Origin: Camillea tinctor
Lineage: Eukaryota; Ascomycota; Sordariomycetes; Xylariales; Xylariaceae
Direction: 5' to 3'
Assembly (NCBI GenBank): GCA_022578605.1
Contig: MU394105.1
Span: forward strand, 237,428-301,427
Length of the DNA: 64,000 bases
The notes beneath the pieces are model-generated. The model was given only the letters and a program-made list of their open reading frames with translations, did no database searches and was not told where the DNA came from. The position numbers and the translations under genes are program-made. Of the stretch, positions 47,048 through 58,815 are shown one piece after another (positions within the stretch are counted from its first letter, which is position 1; the number at the start of each line of letters is the position of its first letter).

Positions 47048-49728
47048 ATGAAGCGGAGACCTTCAAGTCAACACACGACAAACTCATCGTCATCGGTGCC
47101 GCAGCTACCGCCTTTGCAACTACCTCCTCTCGAGTTACGCAGCCAGTTGTCACCATGGGCCGCATCTGGAGACTCGTCTCCCGCAGGCTTGAGAGCACAA
47201 CGGCTATCGTGGTTAATGTTAGAGGACTCCCTACTGAACTCTATATTGGGCCAACTAGCGCCATGGGTATTGAGAAGCCCACCGTCATTGCCAGACTTTA
47301 GCGAGTCGCCATTGAGAGCATCATCAAGGGAAGGGCCGCGACCAAGAGAGGAACAATCCGCAGAGGGCCCAGAACCGATATCGCCAACAGCGAGTGAGCG
47401 AACGACATGGCAGCCGTCTCAACTATCAACTGGGGGTGAGCAAGTGTTACCAATTATGACTGAACCCCCGACATTTCCTCAGTTGAACATTATGCCTCCA
47501 TATATAACACCGGAAGCACAACGCTCGTTGACTACTTTGATAGACAAACCCCCACGAGCATTAGTTAGGGAGCAAGACGGGACGGTGCTAGCAAGCATTC
47601 TAGCCCGGGAATCACAACAGGAGGGGAAATACGGCAGCCGCAAAGTCTCATCCTTGACAGAGGAGGAAACCGAACCTAAGGAAGGCGAGGAGAGCGGCGA
47701 TTATATCGAAGGATTCACGCTAGCCACCATTTTGATCAGTACGACAATAGTGTTTTTCTTACTCTCGTTGGATAATTCTATTATCAGTACGGTGAGGAAC
47801 TTGTCGCTACCCGGGCAGCAACCAGGCCATGGTTTTAGATATTCATAGAGCTAGCTGATATTTCCTAGGCCGTACCTCAAATTACTAGCGACTTCCACAG
47901 CTTGGAAGATGTTGGCTGGTATGGAGGCGCATATCAGCTGTCGAGGTGTGTTTCTAGCACTCTTACCCATCCAAGCACTAGTTTGAACTTGTACACTGAA
48001 TGAATGGAGTCACAGTACTGCTTTACAACCTCTAACTGGAAAGTTGTATACTCATCTCAGCTCTAAATGGACATTTCTCGGATTTTTCTTCATATTTGAA
48101 GTTGGCTCTCTCATATGTGGCGTCGTAACCTCATCGACAATGTTCATCTTAGGTCACGCTGTAGCAGGAATCGGAGGGTCTGGACTGCAAAACGGGGCAC
48201 TGAGTGTCGAATCCGGAGCTGTTCCTCTGGAAAAGCGTTCTAGTAAGTTAGTCCCGGTCGCATTGAGCCACGGCCCTTGCTAACATCCGGACTCGGTAGT
48301 CTACACTGGCTTATTGCTTGCATGTAAGTTGCCTATAGTGACCCCTTAAAGAAGTTGAGAGCGGATCCCTAATCTTCGTGGAAAGTCGGCCAATTGGGCC
48401 TAGGTAGTGGTAGGGCCTCTGATCGGAGGAGCTTTGACAGAATATACGACTTGGCGTTGGTGTAAGTCCACCCCTGAGCTCGTTAAAGAAAAATCCACCA
48501 GGAATCATAATAACGTGCCCAGGTTTCTACATTAACTTGCCAGCCGGGGCTGTTGCGGCAGTCCTAATTATTTTTACCCATGTCCCTGAATTAATTATCA
48601 AACCCAAAGTATCATGGTCTCTCATGCGCCGGCTTCTCCCTCAACTGGATCTTGTTGGCTTTGTATTCTTTGCACCAGCAGCTATCATGCTGCTCCTAGC
48701 CCTGCAATATGGGTCAGAAGGGATGCCATGGAATTCGGCTACCATCATCGGCTTGCTTTGCGGGGCGGTTGCGACATTTATCGTGTTCTTCATATGGGAA
48801 TCTCAGATAGGTGATAGGGCTATGATACCGTTTTCGATGATAAAAAAACAGGTGGTATGGACGAGCAATATCCAATTCTCTTGTTTGATGACAACCATAT
48901 TTGTCGGCAGTCAATACATGCCGACCTACTTCCAATCGGTTAAAGGAGCTACCGCAACGCTAAGTGGTGTCTATATGCTTCCGAGCATTATATCACAATG
49001 ATTCTTGATTATCATTTCTAGTGTTTTAAGTAAGCCTACTTTCCCATTCCTTAACTTACAAGATTTAGATTCGGCGGCACAGTTAGGGAGAGTACGTTTA
49101 CTGATTTATTCGATACTAGTCACTCGACTGGGTTACTGTCTGCCGTGGGCGGCTTTTGCCGGCACCGGAACGGCCGTAGCGAGCGGGTTGATATCGACAT
49201 GGAGTCCATACACCGAGACGGCCAGGTGGATCGGCTACCAGATCCTGTACGGGGCCAAGGGGTGTGGCGTCCAGCCGGTTCGTTTTACACTGTCTTACTG
49301 AGACGACCCTATACACTAACCAACTTTGTGTTCTCCAGGCTGTCGTTGCGACCCAGCACGCATTGCCGCCCTCGCAGAGCGCGGTGGGAGTGGCCTTCCT
49401 GATGTTCTGTCAGAACTTTCTGGCGGCGGTCTTCACTGTTGTGGCTAACACCATCTTTACGGAGACGCTCGCACAGGCGATTGTGGAGTTCACACCATCT
49501 GTGGATCCAGCTGCAGCATTGGCTGCGGGCAGTAGTGCAGAAGCTGTACGTAATTTAGTACCGGCGGGAAGCACAGAGTTAGATGGGGTATTGCGGGCGT
49601 TTGCCAAAAGCTTCGACACTCTCTGCTACGTGATGATCGCCGCGGCGTCAGTCAGCTTCGTAGCGTCGTGGGGAATGGGCTGGGTCGATGTGAGGAAAAA
49701 GAAGCAGCTAGCAAAAAAAGAGGCGTAA
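47048..49728 (+). pseudogene. MFS drug/metabolite efflux transporter with two lesions
   Basis: Eight exons can be read: 47048-47791, 47869-47945, 48016-48242, 48300-48323, about 48386-48461, 48523-49029, 49120-49277 and 49339-49728. The protein is of the 14-helix DHA type (Pfam MFS_1): [63 protein letters not shown], then FVFFAPAAIMLLLALQYG. It would pump small molecules across the plasma membrane. Before helix 1 there is a Pro/Ser-rich tail of about 225 residues; a start at 47456 (MTEPPTF) would shorten it by 136. Two breaks: a frame slip at about 48402-48411, between GQLGL and GPLIGG, consistent with a 4-base GTAG insertion; and a TGA at 48999-49001 inside a helix (SIISQ-stop-FLIIISSVL). 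Splicing to the GTAG before 48413 would restore the first frame but delete conserved residues. Either recently inactivated or mis-sequenced. Confidence 0.75.
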
Positions 49729-49729
49729 C

Positions 49730-51270
49730 CCTTACCCTGTACGATACAATACAGTAACTGAGGTGGGCATGCAAGGGAAGCCATTTTCGTAGGTAGGGGA
49801 TTCTGAGATAGACACGATACCCTCCTTTACCAATGATGTAATGGGGATTTACCTTGGTTAGCTGGTTAGGTAGTTGTATGACTCGGGGGACAAGTTGTCA
49901 TTCTCATTCTCCTTCTCATCCTGGCGTTTCTTGTTTCCTGTTTCCTCCCCTTTCAAACCCTGTTAAGTCTGTTTATTCCCAACAATGCTGACGGGTGTGA
50001 TATCCGGCCCAATACGGTGCAATACAGAGTCAATGGCTGACGATGGCCACACTCATAGGTTACCATGAGTTCTCGAGTCTGCTCTCGAGGCCGTTCAATC
50101 ATGGCCGTCCACCTGTTTCACAAAGGTTTAGGGCTGCATGGTAGTAGTTGTTCTCGCGTGCCTTGCAGCCCAGTGGTGGATCGAGGTCATGTCATGTCAT
50201 GCTTTGGGTGGAAATGCATCAATCACATCCAAAGGGGGAAAAGTGAAGAGATGCTCTTTTTTGGAAACAGTGGGAACCGCGCGGCTGTTGCTGTTCACCA
50301 AATATTCTCCGGCCCAAGCAGGGTAGATCGGGGAGGCCAGCGAATGCGATAGGGGGTTGATCGGGTGTAAGTGTGAGTGTGCAGGTGACGATGATGTACG
50401 ATGCAGGGGGAAGAGTAAAAAGGGAAAAGGTTGTAGAGGGGACAGAGGGGGTAGAGGGGGGAAGAAGAAAAGAAGTGGAGAAAAAGGGAAGGGATCGGGG
50501 GCTGTGTTGGCCGGTGCTGGCGCTGGTGCCCGAGGTGAAAGTGGGCATGTGGGGTGAAACTGCACGTGTCGAGCCGCTACTCTGCCACATTCGAGCCACA
50601 CATGACGGGACAGGCGGGAGTCCTCCCAGCTCTTCCAGCTCTCTCTTGAGGCAGTGAGGAGTGAGGCAGTCTCGAGGTTAGCTGACTGGTTAGGCTAAGT
50701 TGGCTAAGTTCAGGGTCCTTTCCCCTAGCGCCAGGGGGGGTCCCATGTAATAGACGACCTCTTGAGCCAATGGAACCAACTAAGCAATCCCAAGTAATCC
50801 ACCAACTAACCCACCACCTAACCCATCGTTAAACCCACCAGCCCCTCTATTTGCTCTAGCATTACCCAACACAACCAGTCGAACATAACCAAACCAAACT
50901 TTTCCTCTTTACTTTATTGTACGTGGCACCGCGTCAGAACCATTCCTCTCTTACTCATAGTTTTTCTCTTTCTTCATGCCTGAACTTGTAAATTGTGGAT
51001 GACGAGCATTGTCAGTGGTGTATGAAATTCCATACCACCCTTATTCCCCCCTTTTTTAATATCTGGGTCGATTCGAATTCCAAGAAATCGTAACGATATA
51101 TATCTTGTTGCTGCTCTCCCTCCTCTTGTCTTCTCCTCGTCATCACCACCCTCATCTTGACAAGTCCTCTCCAACCCCTTTCACTGTATACAATACAGCA
51201 ATAGACTTGATTATATATTAGACATTTGCATCTTTCACACCATAGAAATCCAGCAAGCATTGAGACATTA
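49730..51270. other. spacer and promoter region of the MUG113-like gene
   Basis: No recognised gene. A strong polypurine stretch (about 50400-50510: GGGGGAAGAG, AAAAGGGAAAAGG, GGGGACAGAGGGGG) dominates. A TTGGCTAAG repeat follows near 50690-50710, then C/A-rich leader sequence. The 150 bases before 51275 are CT-rich. Confidence 0.5.
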
Positions 51271-51274
51271 AACA

Positions 51275-52630
51275 ATGCCTTTCATTCCCAACACCCCCGA
51301 GTCCGCCATGGCTCGTGCCGACTCGAAGAACCCAGGAACCACATGTCGGGGCATCACTTCCAATGGTCGTCCGTGCCGTCGACCTCTGATCGCCGATGGT
51401 TCTCCCGTCCCAGCCAAAATTGCAAAGAAGCAAGCCCAGAAACTGCGCGTCGACGATCCCAGCGACCCCGACCAGTACTGTTGGCAGCACAAGGACCAAG
51501 CTAGCTTATCCGCAAAGTCTAGCCCCGGACCACGAACCACCCCCATTCTAGAAAACCGCGAGAGCCTTGATGTTCTTGTAGACAAGCTTGGCATTGCCGA
51601 GGCAGAGAAGCGGAGACGGAAGCCGGCCCGGTACTCTGAGAAACCCGGCAATGCAGACGTTCAGCAGCAGTACCAGCAACCCCAGAGACCTGCTCGCAAG
51701 GAATGGACCTTTTGCTGCTGCTTTAGAATCGCAGAGGAGCCCGCCGAGGAGCAAGAGCCGCCCATGCGACCTCAGCCCAAGCCTGTTCAAAGTGCCCCTG
51801 CTGCCCCTATTCGGCCTGGCTCTTCTGCCCGACCAGGCTCCTCTTCAGCTCGGCCAAGCACCTCTCGGCCTGGTTCTTCCGCTCGACCCAGTACTTCTCG
51901 CCCTAGCTCTTCCAGGGTTCCTGGAAGCCAACATCTTACGCCCGGTTCCTCCAATGGCCCTCGACCGAGCCTTGCTGCTTCGAAGAAATCATCAGCACAG
52001 TCTGGCACTTCCCAGACATCTCAGTACCTCTCGCTGATACCCGCCTCGGCTTCACCTCAAACCGCATCACAGCTCATGGCCGAACTCGCCAAGCCGATAT
52101 CGCAACAGGACGAGGCAGGCTACATCTACATTTTCTGGCTCACTCCGGAAGACCATCCTTCTACTCCTGCTGCTGAGGCTGCGCGAAGTCTGCTGACGCC
52201 GCCTTCGCGCCCCGAAGCACGCCAACGGCGACCCAGTGATGTTCTCGAATCCTTCGCTAAGAAGTCCAGCAAGGCCGGCGCATCGAAGAAGACGATCTTG
52301 CTGAAGATCGGGCGTGCCTCCAACGTGCAGCGCCGGCTCAACGAGTGGACGCGACAGTGCGGTTACAACCTCTCCCTCATTCGCTACTATCCGCACATCC
52401 CGACCAATGACCCCTCGACCCCACGCAAGATGCCGCACAGCCACAAGGTCGAGCGCCTTGTGCACATCGAACTGGCGGGCGCCGGCCTGCGTGTCAGCGA
52501 CAAGGCCCCCTGCGAAGCCTGCGGGAAATCCCACCGGGAATGGTTCGAGGTGGACGCCACGCGAGAGAGCATTGCTATGGTCGATGAGGTTGTCAAACGC
52601 TGGTCCGACTGGGATGAGACGAGAGGATAA
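51275..52630 (+). CDS. MUG113/T5orf172 GIY-YIG-domain protein
   Basis: Single exon, 451 residues. The N-terminus has a putative zinc motif (TTCRGITSNGRPCRRPL...YCWQHKD, residues about 23-77). A short Cys cluster (FCCCF, about 145) could be lipid-modified. A low-complexity Pro/Ser/Arg-Pro repeat region (about 165-240, units like RPGSSARPSTS) follows. The C-terminal domain is T5orf172/GIY-YIG: GYIYIFWLT at 282-290, then LLKIGRASNVQRRLNEW from about 342 and HKVERLVHIELAG. A CEACGKSHREWFEV segment closes it. S. pombe mug113 is meiotically up-regulated and of unknown function; the fold is shared with nucleases and phage T5 proteins, so nucleic-acid binding is a guess. Whether the nuclease Glu/Arg set is complete cannot be judged by eye. 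Confidence 0.88.
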   Translation: MPFIPNTPESAMARADSKNPGTTCRGITSNGRPCRRPLIADGSPVPAKIAKKQAQKLRVDDPSDPDQYCWQHKDQASLSAKSSPGPRTTPILENRESLDVLVDKLGIAEAEKRRRKPARYSEKPGNADVQQQYQQPQRPARKEWTFCCCFRIAEEPAEEQEPPMRPQPKPVQSAPAAPIRPGSSARPGSSSARPSTSRPGSSARPSTSRPSSSRVPGSQHLTPGSSNGPRPSLAASKKSSAQSGTSQTSQYLSLIPASASPQTASQLMAELAKPISQQDEAGYIYIFWLTPEDHPSTPAAEAARSLLTPPSRPEARQRRPSDVLESFAKKSSKAGASKKTILLKIGRASNVQRRLNEWTRQCGYNLSLIRYYPHIPTNDPSTPRKMPHSHKVERLVHIELAGAGLRVSDKAPCEACGKSHREWFEVDATRESIAMVDEVVKRWSDWDETRG

Positions 52631-52631
52631 A

Positions 52632-54590
52632 CCATCGAAGTTACCTAACCTAGGAATGTATATAATTATTCTAACGACCTGACGAATTTGGTTGGTTAGT
52701 GGTGGTGGGAAGTGGTTCTTCGGCAAGGCGTTCTTTTTACCTATTCTCTTTTTCTTTTGTCAGGGTATGAGAGATGGTATGGTTGAATGGGTTGGTGGAT
52801 AGATGGAGGGCATTGAAATTGGGCATCAAGCATATTTTACACTCTACATTATATCACAGGTTATATATACCGGACAGGGTACCATTATTTTTCATGTATA
52901 TAGATTTCAGAACTGTCACATCTACTCGACCATATCGGGTGTGTGGTTATTTTCTTATTTTGGGGTTTTTTTTTTCTTCTTATATTAGTTGGAAGAAGGC
53001 GTTCTTCATTTACCTGTTTTCGCATCGCATCGCATCGCATCGCATCATATAGCTATAGCATTGGCTGCATTACACAACATACAGCCTACATCAATTTAAG
53101 CATGCAACGATATGTTTTCTTTCTTATTCGTTTCACGAGCCTCAAAAGAAATGACTGTGCCTGGAACATGTCGATCCGACAGCTCGGGTTTAGTTGCTTT
53201 GTATAAATCATGTACTCCCTCCCACTACACACACCACCTTACTTACATGTGAGCTCTTTGCCATGATGGTACTACTCAAGTGACCTGTCGTACTCCGATA
53301 ACAACTCCCGTTGTATGATTCCGTGCTCACTGCGATGTGCTGACAGCTTACCTACATTTGATTCGGCTACAGACCGACCGACGAGCCGTTGCATTGCCCT
53401 ACCAAGATGTGGCGACGCAGCTTCGTGGGTCAGTGTCGCATACATACATACAAATGTGTCCTGCCACTGTAACCCAAGAGATATAGCTTGTGCGCGCATC
53501 ACTGACAATGACGAAGATTGTTGTAAAGTTGTTAGAATGAAATAGACGCCGGACATAATAAAGACATGATCCGTTCGTTCATCTCACTCTCTCTCCCTTG
53601 ATCAACAACTCCCCCCACGAAGCAAGGGGCGAGCACACCACTTAGGATTAGCCACTAGACCGCATCATTCGTAAGGCCTATCAGGTTCGCTCATCGCCCG
53701 CAGTTCCCGGCTGGGCTTGACTTACACAAAAACGGCCTTGGGGTCCGGTACATGCTGGCCTGCAGCATACCATCTACACTACAATGACCCCTGTTTAATC
53801 CATCCCTGTCAGAGGGTAAAGGGAGAGGCATTCTGGAAGGATCACCGAGCTGCTCAGCTGTCAGCGTTACAGCAAGAAATGTACTGCGCCGTACCTTTAT
53901 ATATAGGTCTGCAGTATGTGAGCAAGCATACTAGTTAATACTATCTTACTAGTACGACTACCACTACTGCATGTCTTTTCCAAGACAATGGCTCGGCGGG
54001 GGAGGGTAGGGTAGTCGAACGAGGATAAGGTCACTAACTAGTAGCTGGCATGGTATTGGTATTGGCCGTGACACGCCTGTCCTTTTTACAAGCTTCTGAC
54101 TAGCACATTATATCAGATATACTATTTGTTCTCTCGGCTGTCTGTGAGACCGCTAAGTAGGTTAGGTAGTAAGTATGTAGGTAGTAGCACTGATACCTAT
54201 TATTTGTATAAATAAAATAGACAGATGAGAATGACTCAGACCACGGTTTCTCTTTCTCTCTTCCTCTCTTCCTCTCTCTTATCTTGATGTTCCGTCTATA
54301 TCTGATGTCCCGCCCACGATGCCCATGAGTTCATGCACGTTCACCTCGTGCTATTTATTTCTCCGACGCTGATACTGGTGATCCGAACCCATGGTTGAAG
54401 AGTAAACCCGATTGGAAGGATTGCGTGCAGGCTCAATTAGAAAGAGGAGGGAAAAGAAGGACGAGGGGAAAAAGGAAAGGAAAAAGAAAAAGAGGGAAAA
54501 GGCTGAGCTTCTTATTGACGACTACATATACGAGATCCAATACCCCCATCACGACTTACGGATCGCTATCTAGGATTAACTAGCCGACGA
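52632..54590. other. gene-free spacer with pentanucleotide repeat
   Basis: 3' flank of the MUG113-like gene, T-rich runs (52960-52980) and (CGCAT)5 at 53021-53045. A purine-rich run at 54440-54500 lies in the likely leader of the next gene. No protein-like frame. Confidence 0.5.
53021..53045 (+). repeat. (CGCAT)5 microsatellite
   Basis: Five perfect CGCAT units, preceded by TT and followed by CATATAG. Confidence 0.9.
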
Positions 54591-54592
54591 TC

Positions 54593-56442
54593 ATGGATTA
54601 CCAACCGACTACCTCGACATCTTCTCTAACATCCGCTCATACAGAGCTCACGGAACAAGATGGTCGTTCCACGTCATGGAGCGACAGCGGGACCCCATCC
54701 CTACCCTCAATTGACAATGATTCCGTGAGTGGCCTACCTGGCCTATTGCCCAATGCCCGTGTGGCAATGTCCTAGGACCGGGGATCAGATAGCTTACCTA
54801 CCAACGCATCACAGGACGCTATGTCAATCGCGGAAAGTGTAAAGTAAGAGAGAGAAAAAGAAACCCCCTTGCCCAGTCGTGGAAGCACAGCGAATGATTT
54901 CCCTGATCACTTACAAGGGAGACTACGGGCTAAATTTTGGTTCTTACAGATCCTCGACCATGTCGCTACGGTCGAGCATATACGATTTCGTCGAAGAAAA
55001 CGGGAGGACCTACCATAAGTACAAGGAAGGGAGTAGGTTGCAATATTGTGCATTTTCCAAAACTTCTCCCATAGAGCTTTCTCGGCAAACTTAGGCCAAC
55101 GACTAACTCGGCCTTTCTTCCTTTTACTAGGATATTTCTTGCCAAATGACGTGGTACGCGAGCCTCTCTTTCTTTCGACCTCCCTTTACAAAGGGGGGTG
55201 GACTTTATTCCTCTAAGTCAAGCTATTTCGTATAGTGTCTGATAAGTTGAGTACATGTTTAGGCAGAACAAGAACGGCTTGGTGAGTTAGACACTTCATA
55301 TCATCAAGTGGTGAGACCCCTTGAAGTGATCCTAGAGTTCTAACAGGACCTTGACTACCAGACCTCCAGCATCAACTCTTCACTTTCTCGATAGGGGGCA
55401 GACTGCACATATGCCCCTTACCAGAAAACCCGGGCCGAGTATTAGATATAGCGACAGGTTCGTGCAGCTCTCTCGAATACCCACTCGGAATAAACCATTT
55501 TAACGGCCGCGTTCAGGAACCGGTTTATGGGCTATAGAATTCGGTAGGCTTTGCGTAGCAGCACCTGTGGCGTTCATTGCATCCATCATAGCTGACATCG
55601 CCCCCACAGCCATAAAGAATCCAGAATCCGAAGTTGTAGGGACGGATCTAAGCCCCATACAACCACAATAGTATGTTTAGCTCTCAAGCCTTACTTACTC
55701 ACTCTCTATCCCCCCTCCACGTACTTCGCGATGCTAATCCCAGGCAACCGCTTTCGTCCCCGCCGATCCAGTCTTCCCCAAAACTGCCACTTCGAGATCG
55801 ACGACGCGGAAGATGAATGGACCTTCAGCGCCCCCTTCGACTTCATCCACGGCCGCGCGCTCATGAGCTGCTTCAACGACCCGCGGTACGTGTTCCGGCA
55901 GGCCTACGCCCACCTCGCCCCAGGGGGTCACATCGAGCTGCAGGACGCGCTCTTCCCCATGCGCTGGATCGGCGAGCCGCCGCGCGACTCGGCCCTATAC
56001 CGCTGGAACGAGCTCATGCTGCAGGGGGTCGCGCGCCTCGGCCGCTCCTGGAGCCACGTCCAGTACTACGCCGAGTACCTGCGCGACGCGGGATTCGAGG
56101 ACGTCGTCGATCGGAGGTACTACTGGCCCACCAGCCCGTGGGCCAAAGGCCGCCGCTACAAGGCCCTCTCGCTGTACTTCCAGGAGGACATGTGCGCGGG
56201 CCTGGAGGCGATGAGCTTGAGGGTCTTGGGCGTCCTGGGCATGGCGCCGCAGGAGGTGAGGGACTTCGTGGAGGAGGTTAGGAGGGACTTCAGGGATACG
56301 AATAAACATGCGTATGTTACTGTGTAAGTCACGCCATGATCCCGTGTTACACGAGGAAATCGATCACATATTCTTTTTCTGACATACCTTTTGACTTTAC
56401 AGGTCATATATATACGCTCGAAAACCGGCAACGGCGGCATGA
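54593..56442 (+). CDS. LaeA-like methyltransferase, many introns, one unresolved frame break
   Basis: Exons read by phase: 54593-54724, 54815-54843, 54950-55032, 55131-55150, 55263-55310, 55370-55457, 55517-55543, 55592-55670, about 55743-56324 and 56403-56442. The Ser/Thr-rich N-terminus leads to SLRSSIYDFVEENGRTYHKYKEG and YFLPND, a LaeA-family signature. SAM motif I (VLDIATGTGLWAIEF) is rebuilt only after splicing. ESEVVGTDLSPIQPQ and NCHFEIDDAEDEWTF follow, then ARLGRSW-type C-terminal blocks, ending IYARKP. It probably acts in secondary-metabolite regulation or tailoring; the substrate is unknown. Odd point: exon 8 ends in phase 2 (...CAA TA), yet the only good acceptor, at 55742, gives a TAG and the wrong frame for NCHFEIDD. 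One base seems lost or gained between 55670 and 55790, so the gene may be inactive. The GC-rich last large exon (about 66-70% G+C by eye) contrasts with the AT-rich 5' half. Confidence 0.75.
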
Positions 56443-56444
56443 AC

Positions 56445-57650
56445 CGGAATTTGCCGTTACAGTAGTCAGCGTGGGGGGAATCCATGTGAGATAATCACAG
56501 TGTAGTGTGTGTCATGGACATACTACCTAGTACATAAATTGTTCGCTTTTCCTAGTTATTTGTAGAATCCACCTGGTTATTCCAAGTCGTTCACCTCCAT
56601 CGAGAGGTCACGCACCCTCCAGATTGAACGATCTGTCAAATCAGCTTGGGTTCAATGGCCTTACCGAAAAAGGGAAGGGTGGTGATGTAAGGGAAGAATA
56701 AAAGTAATAACATCATATCAATCAGAAATTTGCTTACATTAATCAAAGCAACGTGAACTCTCTCTCTGGGAAATTGGGGATCGAGGGAGGTTCATCAAAT
56801 AGACACACCACTCAGATGGCATAGGATCGAGATCTGATTGCGTCAAATTCTAGAGGCTCTACAAGGTGTAGGTGAACGGTCTAAATGCATAAGTATCCCA
56901 CCTAAATACCAGCCATCTTTCAAGGTTATATATATAGACTTCAGTAGGGGTATTATATATTGAGGCTCGAGTTAACTATAGCATCAACAACCCTCGTGTA
57001 TATATCAAACCTAGAATAGCACATAGAAAAAAACTAATTTTAAACCTAGATATACTCCATAAATTGCAGGATCTCAATTACTGTGATGCTATAATTCACC
57101 TGACCTTTGCGGTCGTAGGATTTTCGAGGAAGGGAGGGGGAGGGGGGTGGACTCCTAGTATGGAGAAGCAGGCTGAGACATAGAACCACTACGTCGGGAC
57201 CCTCTAGGCTTCTTGAGCTGAAGATAGACCAATCACATCGCAGTCAAGGATTGCCGGAAAGGGGATTTATGTCACTTCGTGCGCCAACGAAAACTGCAGT
57301 GATGATGATCTAGTGTAAAAGGGAAATGAAGTCACATCAAAGAAGTGATAAATCGCGGTGGTAGTAGGACAGGGCATGGCCTATTCCCGCTTCTACCATC
57401 CTTTCCCTCCTGTTCCTGCCCTGAGAGCCGGCCCCTGACATGAAGGCCCATGCTTCGTGTTATTACTCCTGATAATTACTACATGGCTAGAAATGTGTAT
57501 ATATTAGAGGGGTGTGAGATGGGAGAGCCTTGTTGTCACTCTGCCTTCCATAGTTTGTCTTTAGCAACTCTCCTTTTCTAAAACACCTAAAAAGCTCACT
57601 CACCATTAGTCACTCTTTAACCCCAGAAGGGAATAAAAAAGAACATTTCC
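56445..57650. other. spacer and promoter of the Cys-rich secreted protein gene
   Basis: No recognised gene. A GTATATAT element at 57496-57503 lies about 150 bases before the ATG at 57655 and may be its TATA box. A CT-rich leader precedes the ATG. Confidence 0.5.
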
Positions 57651-57654
57651 TAAG

Positions 57655-58288
57655 ATGCATTCTTTTGTTAAGACCGCAGTTGCTATCGCAGCCTCCCTAG
57701 CGGGGGTGCTTGCGGTGCCTACGGCTTCGTCTTGCCAAATCAAGGTACGTTAACCCCCCTCCTTCTCTCCCACCATCCCCTTTCCTTCCACCGATTGTGA
57801 ATAAGATATTGGTATACTGACCGAACTGACCTAATAGGCAAACGTCTGTCTCCAACCCTTCGGATCCGGCGACTGTCTACCCGGCCCCTACATCGCAAAG
57901 ACATGCTACGATCTCCCGGCAGAATGGATTGGCAAGGTGCGGACACTGACGCCTCTCCAGGACAACGCCGTCTGCCTGGCTAACGTGTAAGTCTCCACCT
58001 CCCCCGGCTCTTAGCCTTCTTCCCCCCTCACAACTTCTTGACGTTTACTAACATGAACGAACCAGCATGTCTTGCGCCGAGGCAACGCAGAACATCTGTC
58101 ACCCCTCCACAGTCGACTGCACGGGGTACACGATGCTCAGCATGGAGAACACACACGGCTGGGACCTCAGTACCACCGACTTCATGGCCGATGTGCGCTC
58201 CTTCAGCTGCTGGAAGAACGGCACACTGCCTGGCGTGCCGACCGCCGTGAGCTCCCTGGGGGCTCCTGCTGCCACTGCAGGGATGTAA
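57655..58288 (+). CDS. small cysteine-rich secreted protein
   Basis: Three exons, 57655-57744, 57838-57986 and 58066-58288, with introns of 93 and 79 bp, give 153 residues. The signal peptide is MHSFVKTAVAIAASLAGVLAVPTA. The mature protein of about 130 residues has nine cysteines (SCQ, NVCLQ, GDC, KTCYD, AVCLA, MSCAE, NICHP, VDCTG, FSCW), probably forming several disulphides. The C-terminal end is Ala/Val/Pro-rich without a strong GPI tail. I do not recognise a family. The size, Cys content and splicing fit small secreted proteins that fungi use as effectors, surface or antimicrobial proteins; that is only a class resemblance. The gene sits just before a tRNA pair. Confidence 0.8.
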
Positions 58289-58289
58289 A

Positions 58290-58812
58290 GGAGAATGAAT
58301 GAGTTGAGGGTGAGAAGGAATATTTGATTTGGGTGGTAATGGCAATATTAGTTGGTTGTTGGTTGGTTGTTGGTAGTGTGTGTGTGTGTGTATCGTAACC
58401 GAAACGTTGGTTGGGTATTATATTATATTCTTCTTCTATGGCAAAGCTTAATAAAATATATTGCGGTATTTATATTTATGCCCTTAGTTTCTAATTACAG
58501 CAGCAGGTAGTGTTAGTGAGTGACATAGTAATTAATATATAAATAACATCTGAGCTGTCTGTAAAGAAGCGATCACTATGGTATATGATTCGCTTCAATA
58601 GATTTATTTGATCGTAGAATAATTAATAATAACTACTACTATTTATTACCAAGGCTACCTAGCAGTTTCTATCACCTTTCTCTTGGGATTTCTAACGCAA
58701 ACTCACTAAAAAAATGGTAAAAAGGTAAAAAGATAAAATAGATAGAAATGGACGGGCAAAAAATAGTCGCTTGCCATTGACAAGCAATTGAGGTTGAGGA
58801 AAAAGGAAAAAA
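58290..58812. other. spacer with GT repeats
   Basis: 3' flank of the secreted-protein gene, with GGTTGTTGGTT and (GT)n around 58350-58391, then AT-rich sequence up to the tRNA pair. Confidence 0.5.
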
Positions 58813-58815
58813 GAA

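Noticed and set aside
55817..56281. Arg/Pro/Gly-rich frames over the last large exon of the second methyltransferase
   Set aside because: GC-rich out-of-frame shadows of the real exon.
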